A stretch of DNA of 64,000 nt. Origin: Romanomermis culicivorax (lineage: Eukaryota > Nematoda > Enoplea > Mermithida > Mermithidae). The stretch is from contig CAWUHX010000018.1 of the NCBI GenBank assembly GCA_963922205.1, positions 868,001 to 932,000 on the forward strand. The letters are read 5' to 3'. Numbering within the stretch: position 1 is the first letter of the stretch; every line of letters starts with the position of its first letter. The translations under genes were made by a program, and so were the position numbers. Of this stretch, positions 52,540 to 64,000 are shown piece after piece. Below the pieces are notes generated by a model, which ran no database searches, was not told the DNA's origin, and worked only from the letters and a program-made list of their open reading frames with translations.

Positions 52540-55500
52540 GAGGATTCAACTTAGTTGTGATAAGTAAAAAATTAGCCCTACCTGAAAATCACATATTTGG
52601 TGTAACTTGATGCGCCGGAAAGGAAAATTATGTTCATGACAAAATTTGACTTCAATTTTTTCGATTTTTGACATACACTTCTTTTAACTTTTGCAAGTTT
52701 AGGTATGTCAAACATCGCGTTCCGAAAATTCACCCAATATTAGGCCAATGAATAGGTCACAATTTACTGTAGGATTTATTAGTGTAAAATACGTATTAAG
52801 AATATAGTGGTGCTCGAAACATCAAATTTTGAGAGCAAAGATTCTCATTTTTTCACAAAAATCACCATATCTACCATGAAAGCTCAGAAGCACCAAAAAA
52901 TTCCCTGTACAATAGATAGTTTACAATGTCTTCTACCTGCTGACAAAAAATTATGGAAATTAATGTGCTGCTAGAGGGTCGCAGGACTTGGAGTATGAAT
53001 GCCATCTTATTATTGCATTTCCTGATAATTGCGATCTCAATTGTGGGAGAATCACAGCTTGATAAATTTCAAAAAAGGGACATTAGATCAAGTTTTGTAT
53101 TCTGAATGTCGAGGTAATTCTCGTCTTGCATAAAAAATTAAGATTCACATAGCTACAGTACCCCAAAGTTAGGAATTTTTTTATTTTTTTTTCAAGACGA
53201 CAACAATCTTCAAAAAGCATTTTTCTATAAAAATGACTATATCCACTGTTGAAGCTCAAAAGGACAGATAACCTAACATTACAGTGGATAGTTCATAATG
53301 TCACCTACATGCCTACAAAAAATGGCAAAAATTGACGTATTGCTAAGGGGTTAAATCTACGAAAAACTGCTAACTATCTGAGTCGATAAAGTTTAATTTG
53401 CAATTCTTCATCAATAAAAATTAGCTGATTTTGTAATTTTATGAATCCAGATTAAAGGATAGTAAGGCAATGGGAATAGACATAAATAGATGAGAAATGC
53501 ATTACAAGCTTTTGAAGCAAATAGGCTCCTAAGAAATTACTTCAGATCATATAGTGTTGGCCATTCATATCTTCTGTTTCATATTTCTCACATATATCGT
53601 CTGCTTCAGTCGGATAGTTCTATAATATAGGTTCTTCTGTGTGCAGCAAGGCGACTGAACTTTTTTCCGTGACCAGAAACTTGCAACCTGTTGCACTGTT
53701 AGAAACTCTTCCTTGGAAAACTCAATTTTGGCACATAAGTCTGATAATCATTTCAGCATCAAGCTTTTGTTTTAGATGATTTTTTTCATCATTTTTTTGT
53801 GCAGAAACTGCTCCTGCTTTGTTTGAACTTTTTACATGTTATTTGACTTTTGAGAGCCTATACCTCTTTCACGATGCAGGATATTCAAGTCAACTTTGGA
53901 TTAAGATTGCATCTTTAACCCCACCAGAAGCCATTGCATATTGAATAAGTTCTTTTGGGTTGGTGCATTTGTAATGAAGCAGTCCGTTTGATGCTATTAA
54001 TCCCATATCCTCAAGAAGCATTACAATAATTCTACACAACAGAGGGCACCAATATTGTAGGATGATGCACTCAAAAGTCAAAGAACGTGTAAAACGCTCA
54101 TGCCACAGCAAAAGAAGTTTCTGCCAAGAATGTTTGATGAGAACCTTTGTCTCAAAAGTTCGACCCTGAAATGATGTTCAGACTGATGCACAAAAAAAGG
54201 ACATTTTCCAAAGATGAACTAACAGTGCAACAGGTTGCAGGTTTCTGGTTGTTGGAAGCAAGTCATTTGTGAAGACCAATAAGCCTACTACCATCGTATT
54301 GAAGCAAACGATCCATGTGAGGAAGATGAAGCAGAAGCTATGAAGTATCCTAAGCTATGACCCGAATTTGAATATAGGAAGTGATTTATCCAAGTCGACT
54401 GCTTTAAGTCTGATGCTTTGTTTTTTCTTTATGTCCATTCCTAATGCTCTAAGATCATCTAATCTGAAACATAAAATTTCGAGAAAAGCCAACTTTTGTT
54501 GATCAAGAATTGAAAATCAAAATTTATCAATAAAATAGTTTGCTGTTTTTTGTAGATTTAATCCCATAGCAGAACATGAAATTTCATCATTTTTCGTCGG
54601 CAACTAGCAGGCATTGTGAACCATCCACTGCATAAGGAAGTTTTCGGTTCTTTTGAACTCAGCTTTTTAACCATTTTTATCTTCTTGTTTTCAACATCTC
54701 AAATCTTGTTGAAAACTTTAAACCGCAGAATAGGAAAAAAAATTTTATACCACATTATAGAGCATTGTATTTAGCATCGAATTAACGTTCAACCACAAAA
54801 CTAGGTCATGTCTAAGCCAGTATATCTTAAATCTCGTAAAAAGACTGAAAAATGCAAAAAAAGCGAAAATTCCCAACTTTGGGGTACTGTAGCTATGTGA
54901 ATCTTAATTTTTTATGCAAGGTGAGCATTACATCAATATTTAGCATGCGAAACTTGTTTTAATGTCTCATTTTTGAAATTTATGAAGTTTTGATATTCTC
55001 ACAATAGAGGTCACAATTATCAGAAAATTTAATTATCACATGGTATTCATACTCAAAGTCCTGCGACCTAGCAGTATATGAATTTCCGTAATTTTTTGTC
55101 AGTAGGTAGAAGACATTGTAAACTATCTATTGTATAGGGAATTTTTTGGTGCTTCTGGGCTTTAATGGTAGATAGGGTGATTTTTGTGAAAGAATGAGAA
55201 TCTTTGCTCTCAAAATTTGATGTTTCAATCACCACTGTATTCTTAATACATAATTTACACTAATAAATCCTACAGTAAATTGTCAGTCATTGGCCGAATA
55301 TTCGGTAAATTTTCAGAACACAATGTTTGACGTACTTAATTTGCAAAAGTTGAAAGAAATTTATGTCAAAAATCGAAAAAATCGAAAATTGTCAACTTTT
55401 GTCTTACTGTAGGTATGCGAATTTTGATTTTCAGACAAAATGAATATCATTTTCGTTCTTAGCGCATCAAGTTACACCGATTGTCTGATTTTCAGGTAGG

Positions 55501-55545
55501 GTTAATTTTTAACTTATCACAACACTATGTATGAGAAGCAGAATT
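52540..55545. repeat. Diverged 3-kb palindrome (family P), arms about 1.3 kb
   Basis: The arms pair over their length: gtgtaacttgatgcg (52,600) with cgcatcaagttacac (55,463); cattgtaaact words; tttgcactgttag words (53,690 and 54,220). Symmetry centre is near 54,000. Similarity is imperfect with indels. No protein recognised; the 73-codon minus-strand frame at 53,890-54,111 sits in the loop without family motifs. Confidence 0.75.
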
Positions 55546-55840
55546 TTCTCAGACATTGTCTCTTAAACATATATGCATGATTATTCATTCGCACATATAT
55601 GTGCTACATACAGGATCCGGATCCGATTGGATCAGGATCCGACGATTGCAGTTTTCCAGATCCACTCGAGGTTGATCCGTCTCATCCATAGTATTTGGGT
55701 AATCGAGACGTTCGGGGAATAGGGACTAATGCATTGTTGGGGGAAACGGGAATTTCATTCATTATTCGGGGAATCGAGACCTTCGGGGAATAGGGATTTT
55801 CGGAGAAACGGGACATTCGGGGAGGAATAAGGACACAATC

Positions 55841-58800
55841 GATTTTCAGATGAGGTTATTTTTTTAATTGTCACAAGTTACCAGAAGTAGTGTCTTAAGG
55901 TATGATTAATAAGATTAGTAAAATGTATCTGTATTAAAGCATAGAAAGATAAGTTGATAGGCGATTTGGTAAGTGGACATAAAAATATAAAATGGAAATG
56001 AAAGTTTTCAGATTTTCAGATATCAATAATACGTTTCATAAGCTTACTTCAAATGGGGATTATCGTCTAATAACTTTGTTAGTAGACTCCTCAAAAATTC
56101 GTCTAAAATTAACGGGTTCCTTTTCATCAACTTCCAATACTTAGTAATCGATTCAATTTCTGTGAAACTGATGTAACTTTGATCATCGATTTCGTCCATT
56201 CAATTCGAATTCGAAAAACTTTGTGCTCGAAAATTAGACAGGCATTATAGTAGAGCTATCTTCCATCCTCTTAGCACTCTCGGAAAATATCTAATTGATG
56301 GAAAGAAAAAAATCTACAAAAATGGTCCATTATCTCATCAGGGTGCTGAAAGCACTATACGAAAAATTGACTTTATATTGTCGACACGTCACAAGGGGGA
56401 ATCTGGGTAGCAGTGTTTTATCATACCAGAAACTTGAAGCTTATTACGTAGCAAGAAAGTCACTGAACTTCTAGAATTTCAATCATGATAGAAATTGTGA
56501 AACTGTCAAGGCCACCTTTCTTCATTTTGTTGGTCAAGAATAAAAGTAAAAAAGCTTCCTACAGACTTGGAAGTGCGATGCGATTCTTTGAGGATTTACC
56601 ACAATATTATTTTAGTCAAATTAATGACTTTACAAACCCCGTTTCAGGCAAATACGGTAAATCAGGTACCTGAATATCATAGAGCGATCAAACAACAATC
56701 ATTCGAAATGCAGTTTTTTCGTGGAATTTGAAATAATAATAAATAGAATTGGTTCAAGTTATGACCATTCAGGACACTACACAGACGCCCAAGTACTATT
56801 TTAAATTTGTAGTGAAACTGACAACAAAAAATACTTCCGTGCGAGCCATATTGAACTTCGTATTTCTCTAGTGAGACTGCAGTATGAACTCCGAAGAGCT
56901 AAGCTACATTTTTCCTTACACTCCAATCTTAAACGAATCTCGTTGTCAAGCTGTAAGCAGTCCATTAAAATGAGAAAAGTGAAACAAGTAAGAATGGTGA
57001 ACTAAGTTAAAACCTCCAAATAAGGTCAAGTTGAACCACAACATATGACACAAGGGAGTATGAGTAGTGATTGAAGGAATAATCTTTTCAGAACCTGCAT
57101 GATCGATTAAAACATCACAGAAAATTTTTCATTGTCGTCACATAAAATTCGACTATTTATGCTACTCGTGTTCAAAAATGGTGTCAAATCAAATACTTCA
57201 TCGCAACTCGTCAATCATTTGAATTTGCCGCTATGCAATGTTTTATTCGATGGATGGAGCGTGGAGAGCAGAGCTTTTAGACAAAGTCGAAGATCTCAAG
57301 TACCTTATCAAATTCCTTGAATATTCATCAATTGACATTAATCAATATTTGTGCCACTTTAGACGGATTTTTGGATGTGATATATGAAGAAAATATATCT
57401 AGAAATTTCTGACGTATCGATAAATGACCAAGTTATTCTTGGCTTACGGGATGTCAAACAAAGCTGTTCATGGAAGATATTATATTTCTTGATGGAACTT
57501 GTGGAAAAAAACCCGTTAAACACAATATTATTGAAACGACACGAAAACTTTATTGCAATGTCGAAAACGTATTGGTTGAAGAATTGATTTTCAGCAGTTT
57601 CAAAATTGTCGTAAAAGACAATGTACCTGCCGGTTAGTAAATTTTCGATCATATGAAATTCGATTTTCGTTGCTTTGCATCGGCCTTTGCTCCATAATTA
57701 TTTTTTAACATTGTTTATGGTTTTAAAGCACGATGCTGGGCGAGCAGATTGTTACCTGTGGTCTATATATTTGGAAATGACAGAGCTAATAAATTAATTA
57801 ATGTAAGTTCGATTCGGAATAGATAGTAAGCTTATCACTGTAGTCAATCGGAAAACCTTTCTCGTCCATCAGCGACAAACATAATGACTGATAATTTTCT
57901 CCAACAAACTGGTAGAATGTACTTACGTGTTGGTGAAAGTTGTATCTAAATCAGTAAGGGATTGCTAAGTTGTTTTTTTGATTGTGGCCTCTTTTTTTCC
58001 ACGAAGGAATTTTCCTTCAGTATATTCTATAAATACCTGCTCAAATGTTATACATATATTTTTTCTGCAAATTCTCATCCTAATATTAAAAAAACAGTTG
58101 GTTAAGTTAACCAATTGCACAATAGTGGAGAGGTGCTCGGCCTACATGATTTCATGTTTACTTTCTCTTAGTATTTATATTATGTTAGGTTAACAACACC
58201 ACACATGATGTACATCTTGAACCATCACAAGCGTGATCAAGTCCTAGGTTGTAGACTGTGTTATGTGTATTGTCAATATTTTCAGCCCTTCCAGTGCAAT
58301 TTTTGGTTTATGATGACCTTCTGGATATTTCTACTATTCCTTTTGTTTATTTTTCTTTGCACCGTCCTATCTTTTACATCCATTTACATCCTTTTATACC
58401 ACATCAAATAAGTTGTCTGCCAATCCTGATGCACCATAACATCAATGATTATTATGGATTGTCCTACACTAGGTGTTTAATTATTTGTGTTTCCCTCTCA
58501 ACTTATCCTCTTTACAGCCTAAACAGGAAGATCAGTGGTCAGCCACTATGATTTTCGCCCAAACCATTTAGCCATTGGCTAGCTCGTACAACTTCCAATG
58601 TCATGGTTGACTGCTCTCTTAACTGATGCTGCGCGCCTCCCTTTCAACATCTCGCTAGAGTGGGATGCTACAGAGATGGCCATCTGTGTCAATTTTGGGG
58701 AAGTTTGTGTCCAATGTTGCCACCAACAAGTGAATGCATCATTGCCTTTTATTTTTCACTTCTTTTTGGTCTTAAGTTTTCATTTCATTTTCAAGTCAAA

Positions 58801-59727
58801 ATCCAGATCATATTTTGTCTGTGTGTGAGGAATACTCCATATTTATCTTTTATGGTGTCACATAATCACTCAATTTTTTTAATGCACTCATTTCTTAGAT
58901 GCAAGTGCAAGCTGGCTCGAGCATCCCACATCAGATTTTCTGCAATCTGCTCCCACTGCGTTTCTATTACAACACAGTTTGAATTTGGACTTGAATGGTC
59001 AATTCGACCCACAACAGTTTTATATACCACCAAATGCAATCCTTTATGACTGACCGATGGTTTCATGACTAGCTTAGCCAATTTTTTATCAGTCATCGAC
59101 TACTACATCCAGCTTCATTGATTCAACTGGCCGTGCATATTTCCCACTCCTCAAATGTTCAAATGTTCCTCAGTAGCAATAGAACACCATTCGAAATTTC
59201 ACTTTAGTTCGAAACCCCGATGTGGAAAGAAAGTATCAACATGGAGCGGATTTCATTCTTGTTTTCTTTTCCGTGTACAATGTCTAATCCTCTCTCTTGG
59301 TTCACAATCTTTTCAATTATTTTTGGTTTCCAAATTACCGTTATATATTTATTTCACATTGTGAGCTTCCTTGTCACTTTCATGTTTCGTGTAAACTTAT
59401 TTCGCTTCTTTATGTGTAAATTACTATTGTTTCATAATATTGTGTTTTGTACTGTATCTTTTTCAATGAGGATCAACTGTTAATCTGAGTCGACAGGATC
59501 ATTAAAAACGGGTGTTCAATCCTTCTGTATGCCTGTGAGCTCATAAATGTGCATCGACCATGACCGGCCACGGAGGTCTCATTTCCCATTACCGCAAGCC
59601 GAGTCCAAGTTCACGTGTGCAGGTGTTTGTGGAGTCACTGGACAATGTCACAGATATATCATCCTTCATTCCCCGGGGACGGCGGCTTTTCTCATCCTCC
59701 CGTCCATATGACTTCCTATGCTAGTCT
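55841..59727. other. No recognisable gene
   Basis: AT-rich DNA with short open frames only. A coding-like patch at about 57,440-57,650 on the plus strand (frame containing EDIIFLDG and KPVKHNI, different from the longest frame there) is interrupted by stops and unassigned. Segments about 58,600-58,750 and 59,540-59,720 are richer in GC but give no known protein. Confidence 0.4.
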
Positions 59728-59978
59728 CTATAGCCTGTTTTTCTTGAAATGCTTCTAGATAATGAAAGTGGAAAGCAAGTAGTGTTTCAGATTTTCACGC
59801 TTTGCTGATAAACAATATATCATATTGGACTGAAAATTTGTGAGCATAATGACATAACCCTTAGGGATTTTTCGAGCAAAAAGTTTTACACTAAGAGCTC
59901 CACGTGAATGATTTTGACGATAGTACTGATTTGTGTCACTTTTCTGTTTGGAAGCATTCTATAAAAAACAGACTATAG
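59728..59978 (+). mobile_element. MITE, about 250 bp (copy 2 of 3)
   Basis: The ends are ctatagcctgtttttcttg and ataaaaaacagactatag, flanked by TA. Internal words (aatgaaagtggaaagcaagta, cagtactgatttgtgtcac) match copy 3 in order and the 25.2-kb copy in inverse. Confidence 0.75.
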
Positions 59979-60572
59979 TATCATGATATGGATGGAGTGA
60001 CCAGCCGTTCTGCAGCCTCACCATAGGGTAACCATCAGTTTCGCGAATTGTGGATTGTCTAGGTAAGATTAACAGGAGCATTTTCCATTGTCTCACCTCA
60101 TCATATTTCGATGACTTGAGACAAAAAATCTAGGGAGAGGGGTGAGAGTATTGTACTGTCAATTTCCATTTTTTGCGAAACTCAAGGAAGTTACATTTTT
60201 CAAACAGAGTGACGTGCACCCCTATCCATGGAACAACAAAACATACATATTTCCACGCGCTTGCAGTAGGCTGAAGATTCTTATGGTATATTTTAAATTG
60301 TATATCTCATCTTTAACTCCCTCTATCAGCTTATACGGATTTTCGAAATTGTAAGATGAGGAAACTCAGTAAATCCCTGTGTAAAATAAACTAATAAAAT
60401 TTTCATTAATTTCAATTTTGGTCAGTTGTCCAACTCAAATTGAGAAACCGAAGGTCTAACCATTTGGGTTAATTTTCAGCATCAAACTTGATATAAAACT
60501 GGTCAGCATTTTCGTATCGAAAATCGATATCAGTCTCGTTACAACAAAGCGAACTATGGATAAATGCCACGT
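59979..60572. other. No recognisable gene
   Basis: AT-rich; the 70-codon plus-strand frame at 60,142-60,354 has no family motif. Confidence 0.45.
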
Positions 60573-60780
60573 GTTAGGGCTGATTCCTGACTATTTCTCC
60601 CGCCTTTCTCCTACCGATTTTTGGCGAATTCCTCTGATCCCATAGATCAAGAGGTCACCTTTCGATTGGAGGCGAGTTCTCTTTAACACCACATATATAT
60701 TTCACTTGTACAACATCAGTGTAGACTGTGCGAATAAACGAACCATTTTATTTTAAAACGAGCTTCAATCTCAGAAAAAA
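60573..60780 (+). repeat. Possible solo LTR or LTR remnant
   Basis: Starts TGTTAGGGCTGATTCC, has a TATA-like acatatatattt at about 60,692, then gtgtagactgtgcgaataaacg with an AATAAA signal, the order seen in R/U5 of many invertebrate LTRs. The right end and a target-site duplication could not be fixed. Confidence 0.3.
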
Positions 60781-60907
60781 TGAGGTCTGATTATGCTGCG
60801 CGTCCATTATTCGCATAAACAATTTTCTTTTCCGAAGCTCATTTGAAACAATTTTTATATTAATGAATCTGAAAAATCTCTGAAAAATCCTCAATCCTTG
60901 GAAAGTG

Positions 60908-61154
60908 GAAGCTGTTTTTCTTGAAATGCTTCCAAATAATGAAAGTGGAAAGCAAGTAGTATTTCAGATTTTAACGATTTTCTGATAAAGAGTATTCCAT
61001 GTAGAACTGGAAATTTTTGAACATACTGACCTCACCTTAAGCAATTTTTCGAGTGAAAAATTTTTGAGGAAGAGCTCTATGTAAACGATTTGACAACAGT
61101 ACTGATTTGTGTCACTTTTTTATTTGGAAGCATTTTGTAAAAAACAGACAATAG
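60908..61154 (+). mobile_element. MITE, about 245 bp (copy 3 of 3)
   Basis: Ends agctgtttttcttgaaatgc and ggaagcattttgtaaaaaacag. Close relative of 59,728-59,978 in the same orientation. Confidence 0.75.
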
Positions 61155-63930
61155 TTTACTTATTTTGGAATGACGGATAGAGAACAAAGGAAAATACTGC
61201 AATTTCAAAGTAAACTGTGATTGAAATTTTGACTTTAAGTTGAGCAATTCATGCGCAGTCTTACATATGTAGCAACAAAGTTTTGGGGTGTTAACCCGAC
61301 TCTTACAATTTTTTTCAACAACTTCACCAAGAATGGCATGTTTGAAAATGGGTCTATCAAACCAAAAATTTTGCAGACGTCGCGGTATGACACAACGAAT
61401 ACACGAAGTCATATATTGGAAAACTTGCTTTGAGTAGAAATATTACAAGTTCAAAGCAGTATTTCTGTACTATTCTCATTTGTACCAGACAAACGATCGG
61501 GAACATTACATGCAAAGCATATAAATTCTGCTGGGGTCAGTCAGGACAGTGGAAGCAGCATATTCCTCGATCAATATTTAGTCAAACATGGGAAGCTATT
61601 TGCTTGGTCAGCACTTTTTTGAGTTTAATGCTACTTCTTTGAAATCAAGTATGCTTCATTTAGAAAAATCGTTAAACTACAGAATCATTTTCATTTTTAT
61701 GACGACTTTCTCTTCTCTCGTGCTCATTTCCTTTCATCATCTTCTCAATCAATGCTGGGGGAGTTAGATCTGCTGGTAGTCAGCAAGAATCCGCTAAGGG
61801 TCAATCAAAGTCTGTTGGGGGTTAATACCCCCAACCCCCCACGTGCATGTATGATCGAAAAGCATATTTTCTGTACCCGATTCACAAACTCCCGTGTGTA
61901 CGAGTGGAGTGCAAACGCGGTCAGAATTGCTCTTCATACTGGAAGTCGTATCATACGTGGAGTTCAAGAAACGAATCTGCAAAGCTTTTTGGCAAATTTT
62001 TTGTGAGTTCAAAAACAAGCTCGAACTCCCCAACATGGTCGTATGCTACGACTTATTCATATTAAATCAAACTATCATAAAAAAACAATATGAGCAATCG
62101 TCAACTGTAATATGTGTTTCACCCAGGAAAGCTTGCATGTTCACAGAAGAATATAAGAATTACCGTTTTTCGTTGGCCCTTCAGTCTGCTTCCAAGAATG
62201 TTTACTTTGCTTCTAAAACGAGCTTCGTTTCTAACACAGATTCTGGAACAAAATTTTGTCAATTCTTTTGTACATGAACCGAAATCAAAAGCATTGCCTG
62301 GAAATCCGGTCGGAAAAATGAAACCCTAGACCTATAGAAAGCACCATATCATTATTTGCCAAAAAACGTACAGATCTTCTTGATTTGAATCTCAAAATCG
62401 AAAATTTTCCAGACGAAAGTCCGGTGATATTCTACGTCAAGGACCATTCCAACCAAAGATTAAAGAGGCGGTTTTTCAGTTATTGAATCGGTCGATTTTA
62501 AAAACGACGTCGAACAGGTTTGTCAGAATATCAACCCTTGTGTGTCAAGAATAAACGGCTCCATACGTGAATTGATCAGACCACTGAACATGGCCCAAAC
62601 TACTCTTTTAGCCTTCATCAATACCCCGCTCTTCTAGAGAAACTGGCAAAAAGCTTTTAAAAAATGTGATGCAGCGGTTGATTATCCATTTGGATATACT
62701 CTGAATATTTTTGAACCCAAATACTGTTAGAGTTTGTAACACTCTTCCAAATCCCTCCAGGATTTTCTTTTTTCTGTTTCATTCTGGATAATTATCAAAC
62801 TGACAGTCGTGCTATTCATTGTATGTTGGGCAGTTGTGATGCTCGGATACAATAAATATATAGTCTTCCAAATCAACTTTCTTTATCCCTGGTGCTCTTT
62901 TCCTTCGAGAATAAGAAAATAAATTCTAAAATTAAACGGGCCAAGATTAAAAAAGTCGTTCTCTCTCGATCAAAAGTACGATTCTGTCTAACCCGTGACC
63001 ACACTATGCGCTGCTGTGATGCTAATGTTTTAGCCGTATTGACTCTAAAATAAGCAACTGGTACAAATGATAGATATTACGTTTTTGAACTCAAACGTTC
63101 TTCACTAAAGTGTATTTATTATTTTACTACATTACTTCAAACTGCTGTTGCTTATTATATTTAACTTCACATTGTGCTCACGTCATTGTCCTGTTGAGCC
63201 CTCTTTGAGAGTATTATCGTCAGCGTATGCAAACAGATCTCGCTAATAGGCAAACAAATTTCTCTGGTTTCAATACGATGTATTCTATTTTTTTCGAAAA
63301 GTGTTTTTATGAACGAGGTTTTTTTAACGCTAAATGGAAAAATGATGCTTCGAAATTCGCTCAGTGAAATAAGTTCTTGAAAGAGCCGTTTTATTGGAAA
63401 TGCACCTGACGCTTAGAGTATTACCCTCTCAAATAAACGTGTGGGATTGCGTGTCCGTGCTCGATGTCTTAAATTTTATGGAATGTTTTCTCAATAGGCG
63501 CGTGTAATTGCAGAATATTTTGAGAAAGCTGCAAGAGATATAAATCTTCAAAAATGTTCCAGTTGATTCGTCAGGAACGAAATTTTTTCAGGACATTATC
63601 CTGAGATTTTCCCATCTTCATCTGTTGCTCCATTGTTAAATTATTGAAATCCATCTTTGACACCTTATCTGAAAAATGTATCTTCTGTAATAATGAAATA
63701 TGCTTAGTAAAAACAAAAGTTTATCTAAAAAGAGACTATGGGATAGTTTTCGATGTTGGAAGTGTAAATTCCATGAGCAACAGTAGGTAGGGATTGAAAT
63801 TTTTTGATTCTTTTGTCATTTTTGGCGTGCTTCCTTTTATGAGATACTCATTAAAACACACTTTCTGAGAAGTTCAACCTTGTCTATAATAAGTCAAAAT
63901 GTAATAATCCCTAAAAATCAGTCATCCGAG
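61155..63930. other. No assignable gene; degraded coding-like patch at about 61,750-62,700
   Basis: Several overlapping plus-strand frames at 61,750-62,330, the longest 127 codons, and stop-broken frames to about 62,700 (for example NLKIENFPDESPVIFYVKDH) suggest an old, decayed protein-coding sequence, but I recognise no family and the frame changes repeatedly. The rest is AT-rich without signal. Confidence 0.35.
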
Positions 63931-64000
63931 GTAGTTTTGTACGCAGTGTATCACAACGACATTCACTCCGCATGAAAATCGAAGTTCGCATAGTTACAGT
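63931..64000. repeat. Start of another family P copy at the window edge
   Basis: The last bases (gaaaatcgaagttcgcatagttacagt) resemble arms of the family P palindrome, for example the inverse of actgtaggtatgcgaatttt near 55,415. Confidence 0.4.

Larger units (their letters stand above)
50827..55840. mobile_element. Family F element of 5 kb with inverted ends, containing the family P palindrome
   Basis: The left end ATTGTATCCTTATTCCCCGA with about 320 bp of ttccccgaacgtccc units and a gatccggatcc-rich segment is matched in inverse at 55,560-55,840 (ending GGAATAAGGACACAAT). Inside are a further family F hairpin (about 51,600-51,920) and the 3-kb palindrome. No clear target-site duplication was found. 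Confidence 0.6.

Noticed and set aside
58205-59483. Membrane-protein genes suggested by hydrophobic frames
   Set aside because: Frames overlap each other, lack good starts and match no family; T-rich composition explains the hydrophobicity.

Overview
The window is AT-rich eukaryotic, almost certainly invertebrate metazoan, DNA dominated by transposable elements. Evidence: one 2,564-codon gag/envelope-like/pol retroelement, a decayed Ty3/gypsy-like retroelement, a pogo/Tigger-like DNA transposon, spliced-looking exons, one globin-like exon, and very many inverted-repeat (foldback) elements with arms built from short tandem repeats. I cannot name the species. No tRNA, rRNA, CRISPR array or bacterial-type operon was seen.

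Layout. 1-6.5 kb: a broken minus-strand gypsy-like element (integrase, RNase H, RT, protease, gag) that runs off the left edge. 2,564-10,918 and 10,921-19,275 are two nearly identical tandem copies of one 8,355-bp segment, joined by 2 extra bases. Each holds the protease/gag part of that element plus foldback elements with minisatellite-like arms. 19.3-21.6 kb: no gene recognised.

21,641-46,391 is one 24.75-kb inverted-repeat transposon: about 1.1-1.3-kb arms of GATCCGG-rich ends plus 110-117-bp tandem units, flanked by an exact 9-bp target-site duplication (TTATCTGCA). Nested in it are (i) a complete LTR retroelement at 27,676-36,794 (LTRs differing at two sites, 4-bp TSD GGTG), whose single minus-strand ORF has an envelope-glycoprotein-like domain between Gag and protease; (ii) a decayed pogo-like element at 38,019-40,113 between TA dinucleotides; (iii) a stem-loop-rich block at 26.3-26.6 kb; (iv) about 480-bp tandem units carrying a palindrome made of the giant element's own terminal word; (v) a few exon-like fragments that may be captured gene pieces.

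46.4-64 kb: more foldback families (words TTCCCCGAACGTCCC, GTCGCCGATT, GGGTAAAATCG), one minus-strand globin-like exon (49,463-49,875) with good splice sites, a 5-kb element (50,827-55,840) inserted into one copy of a repeat while containing a 3-kb diverged palindrome of the same repeat, two copies of a 245-bp MITE (a third is at 25.2 kb), and long stretches with no recognisable gene.

The two strongest candidates for something undescribed are the Gag-Env-Pol order in one uninterrupted reading frame, with a good splice acceptor just before the Env start codons, and the giant tandem-repeat-armed transposon that hosts it. The co-occurrence of many unrelated minisatellite-armed foldback families is a third theme.
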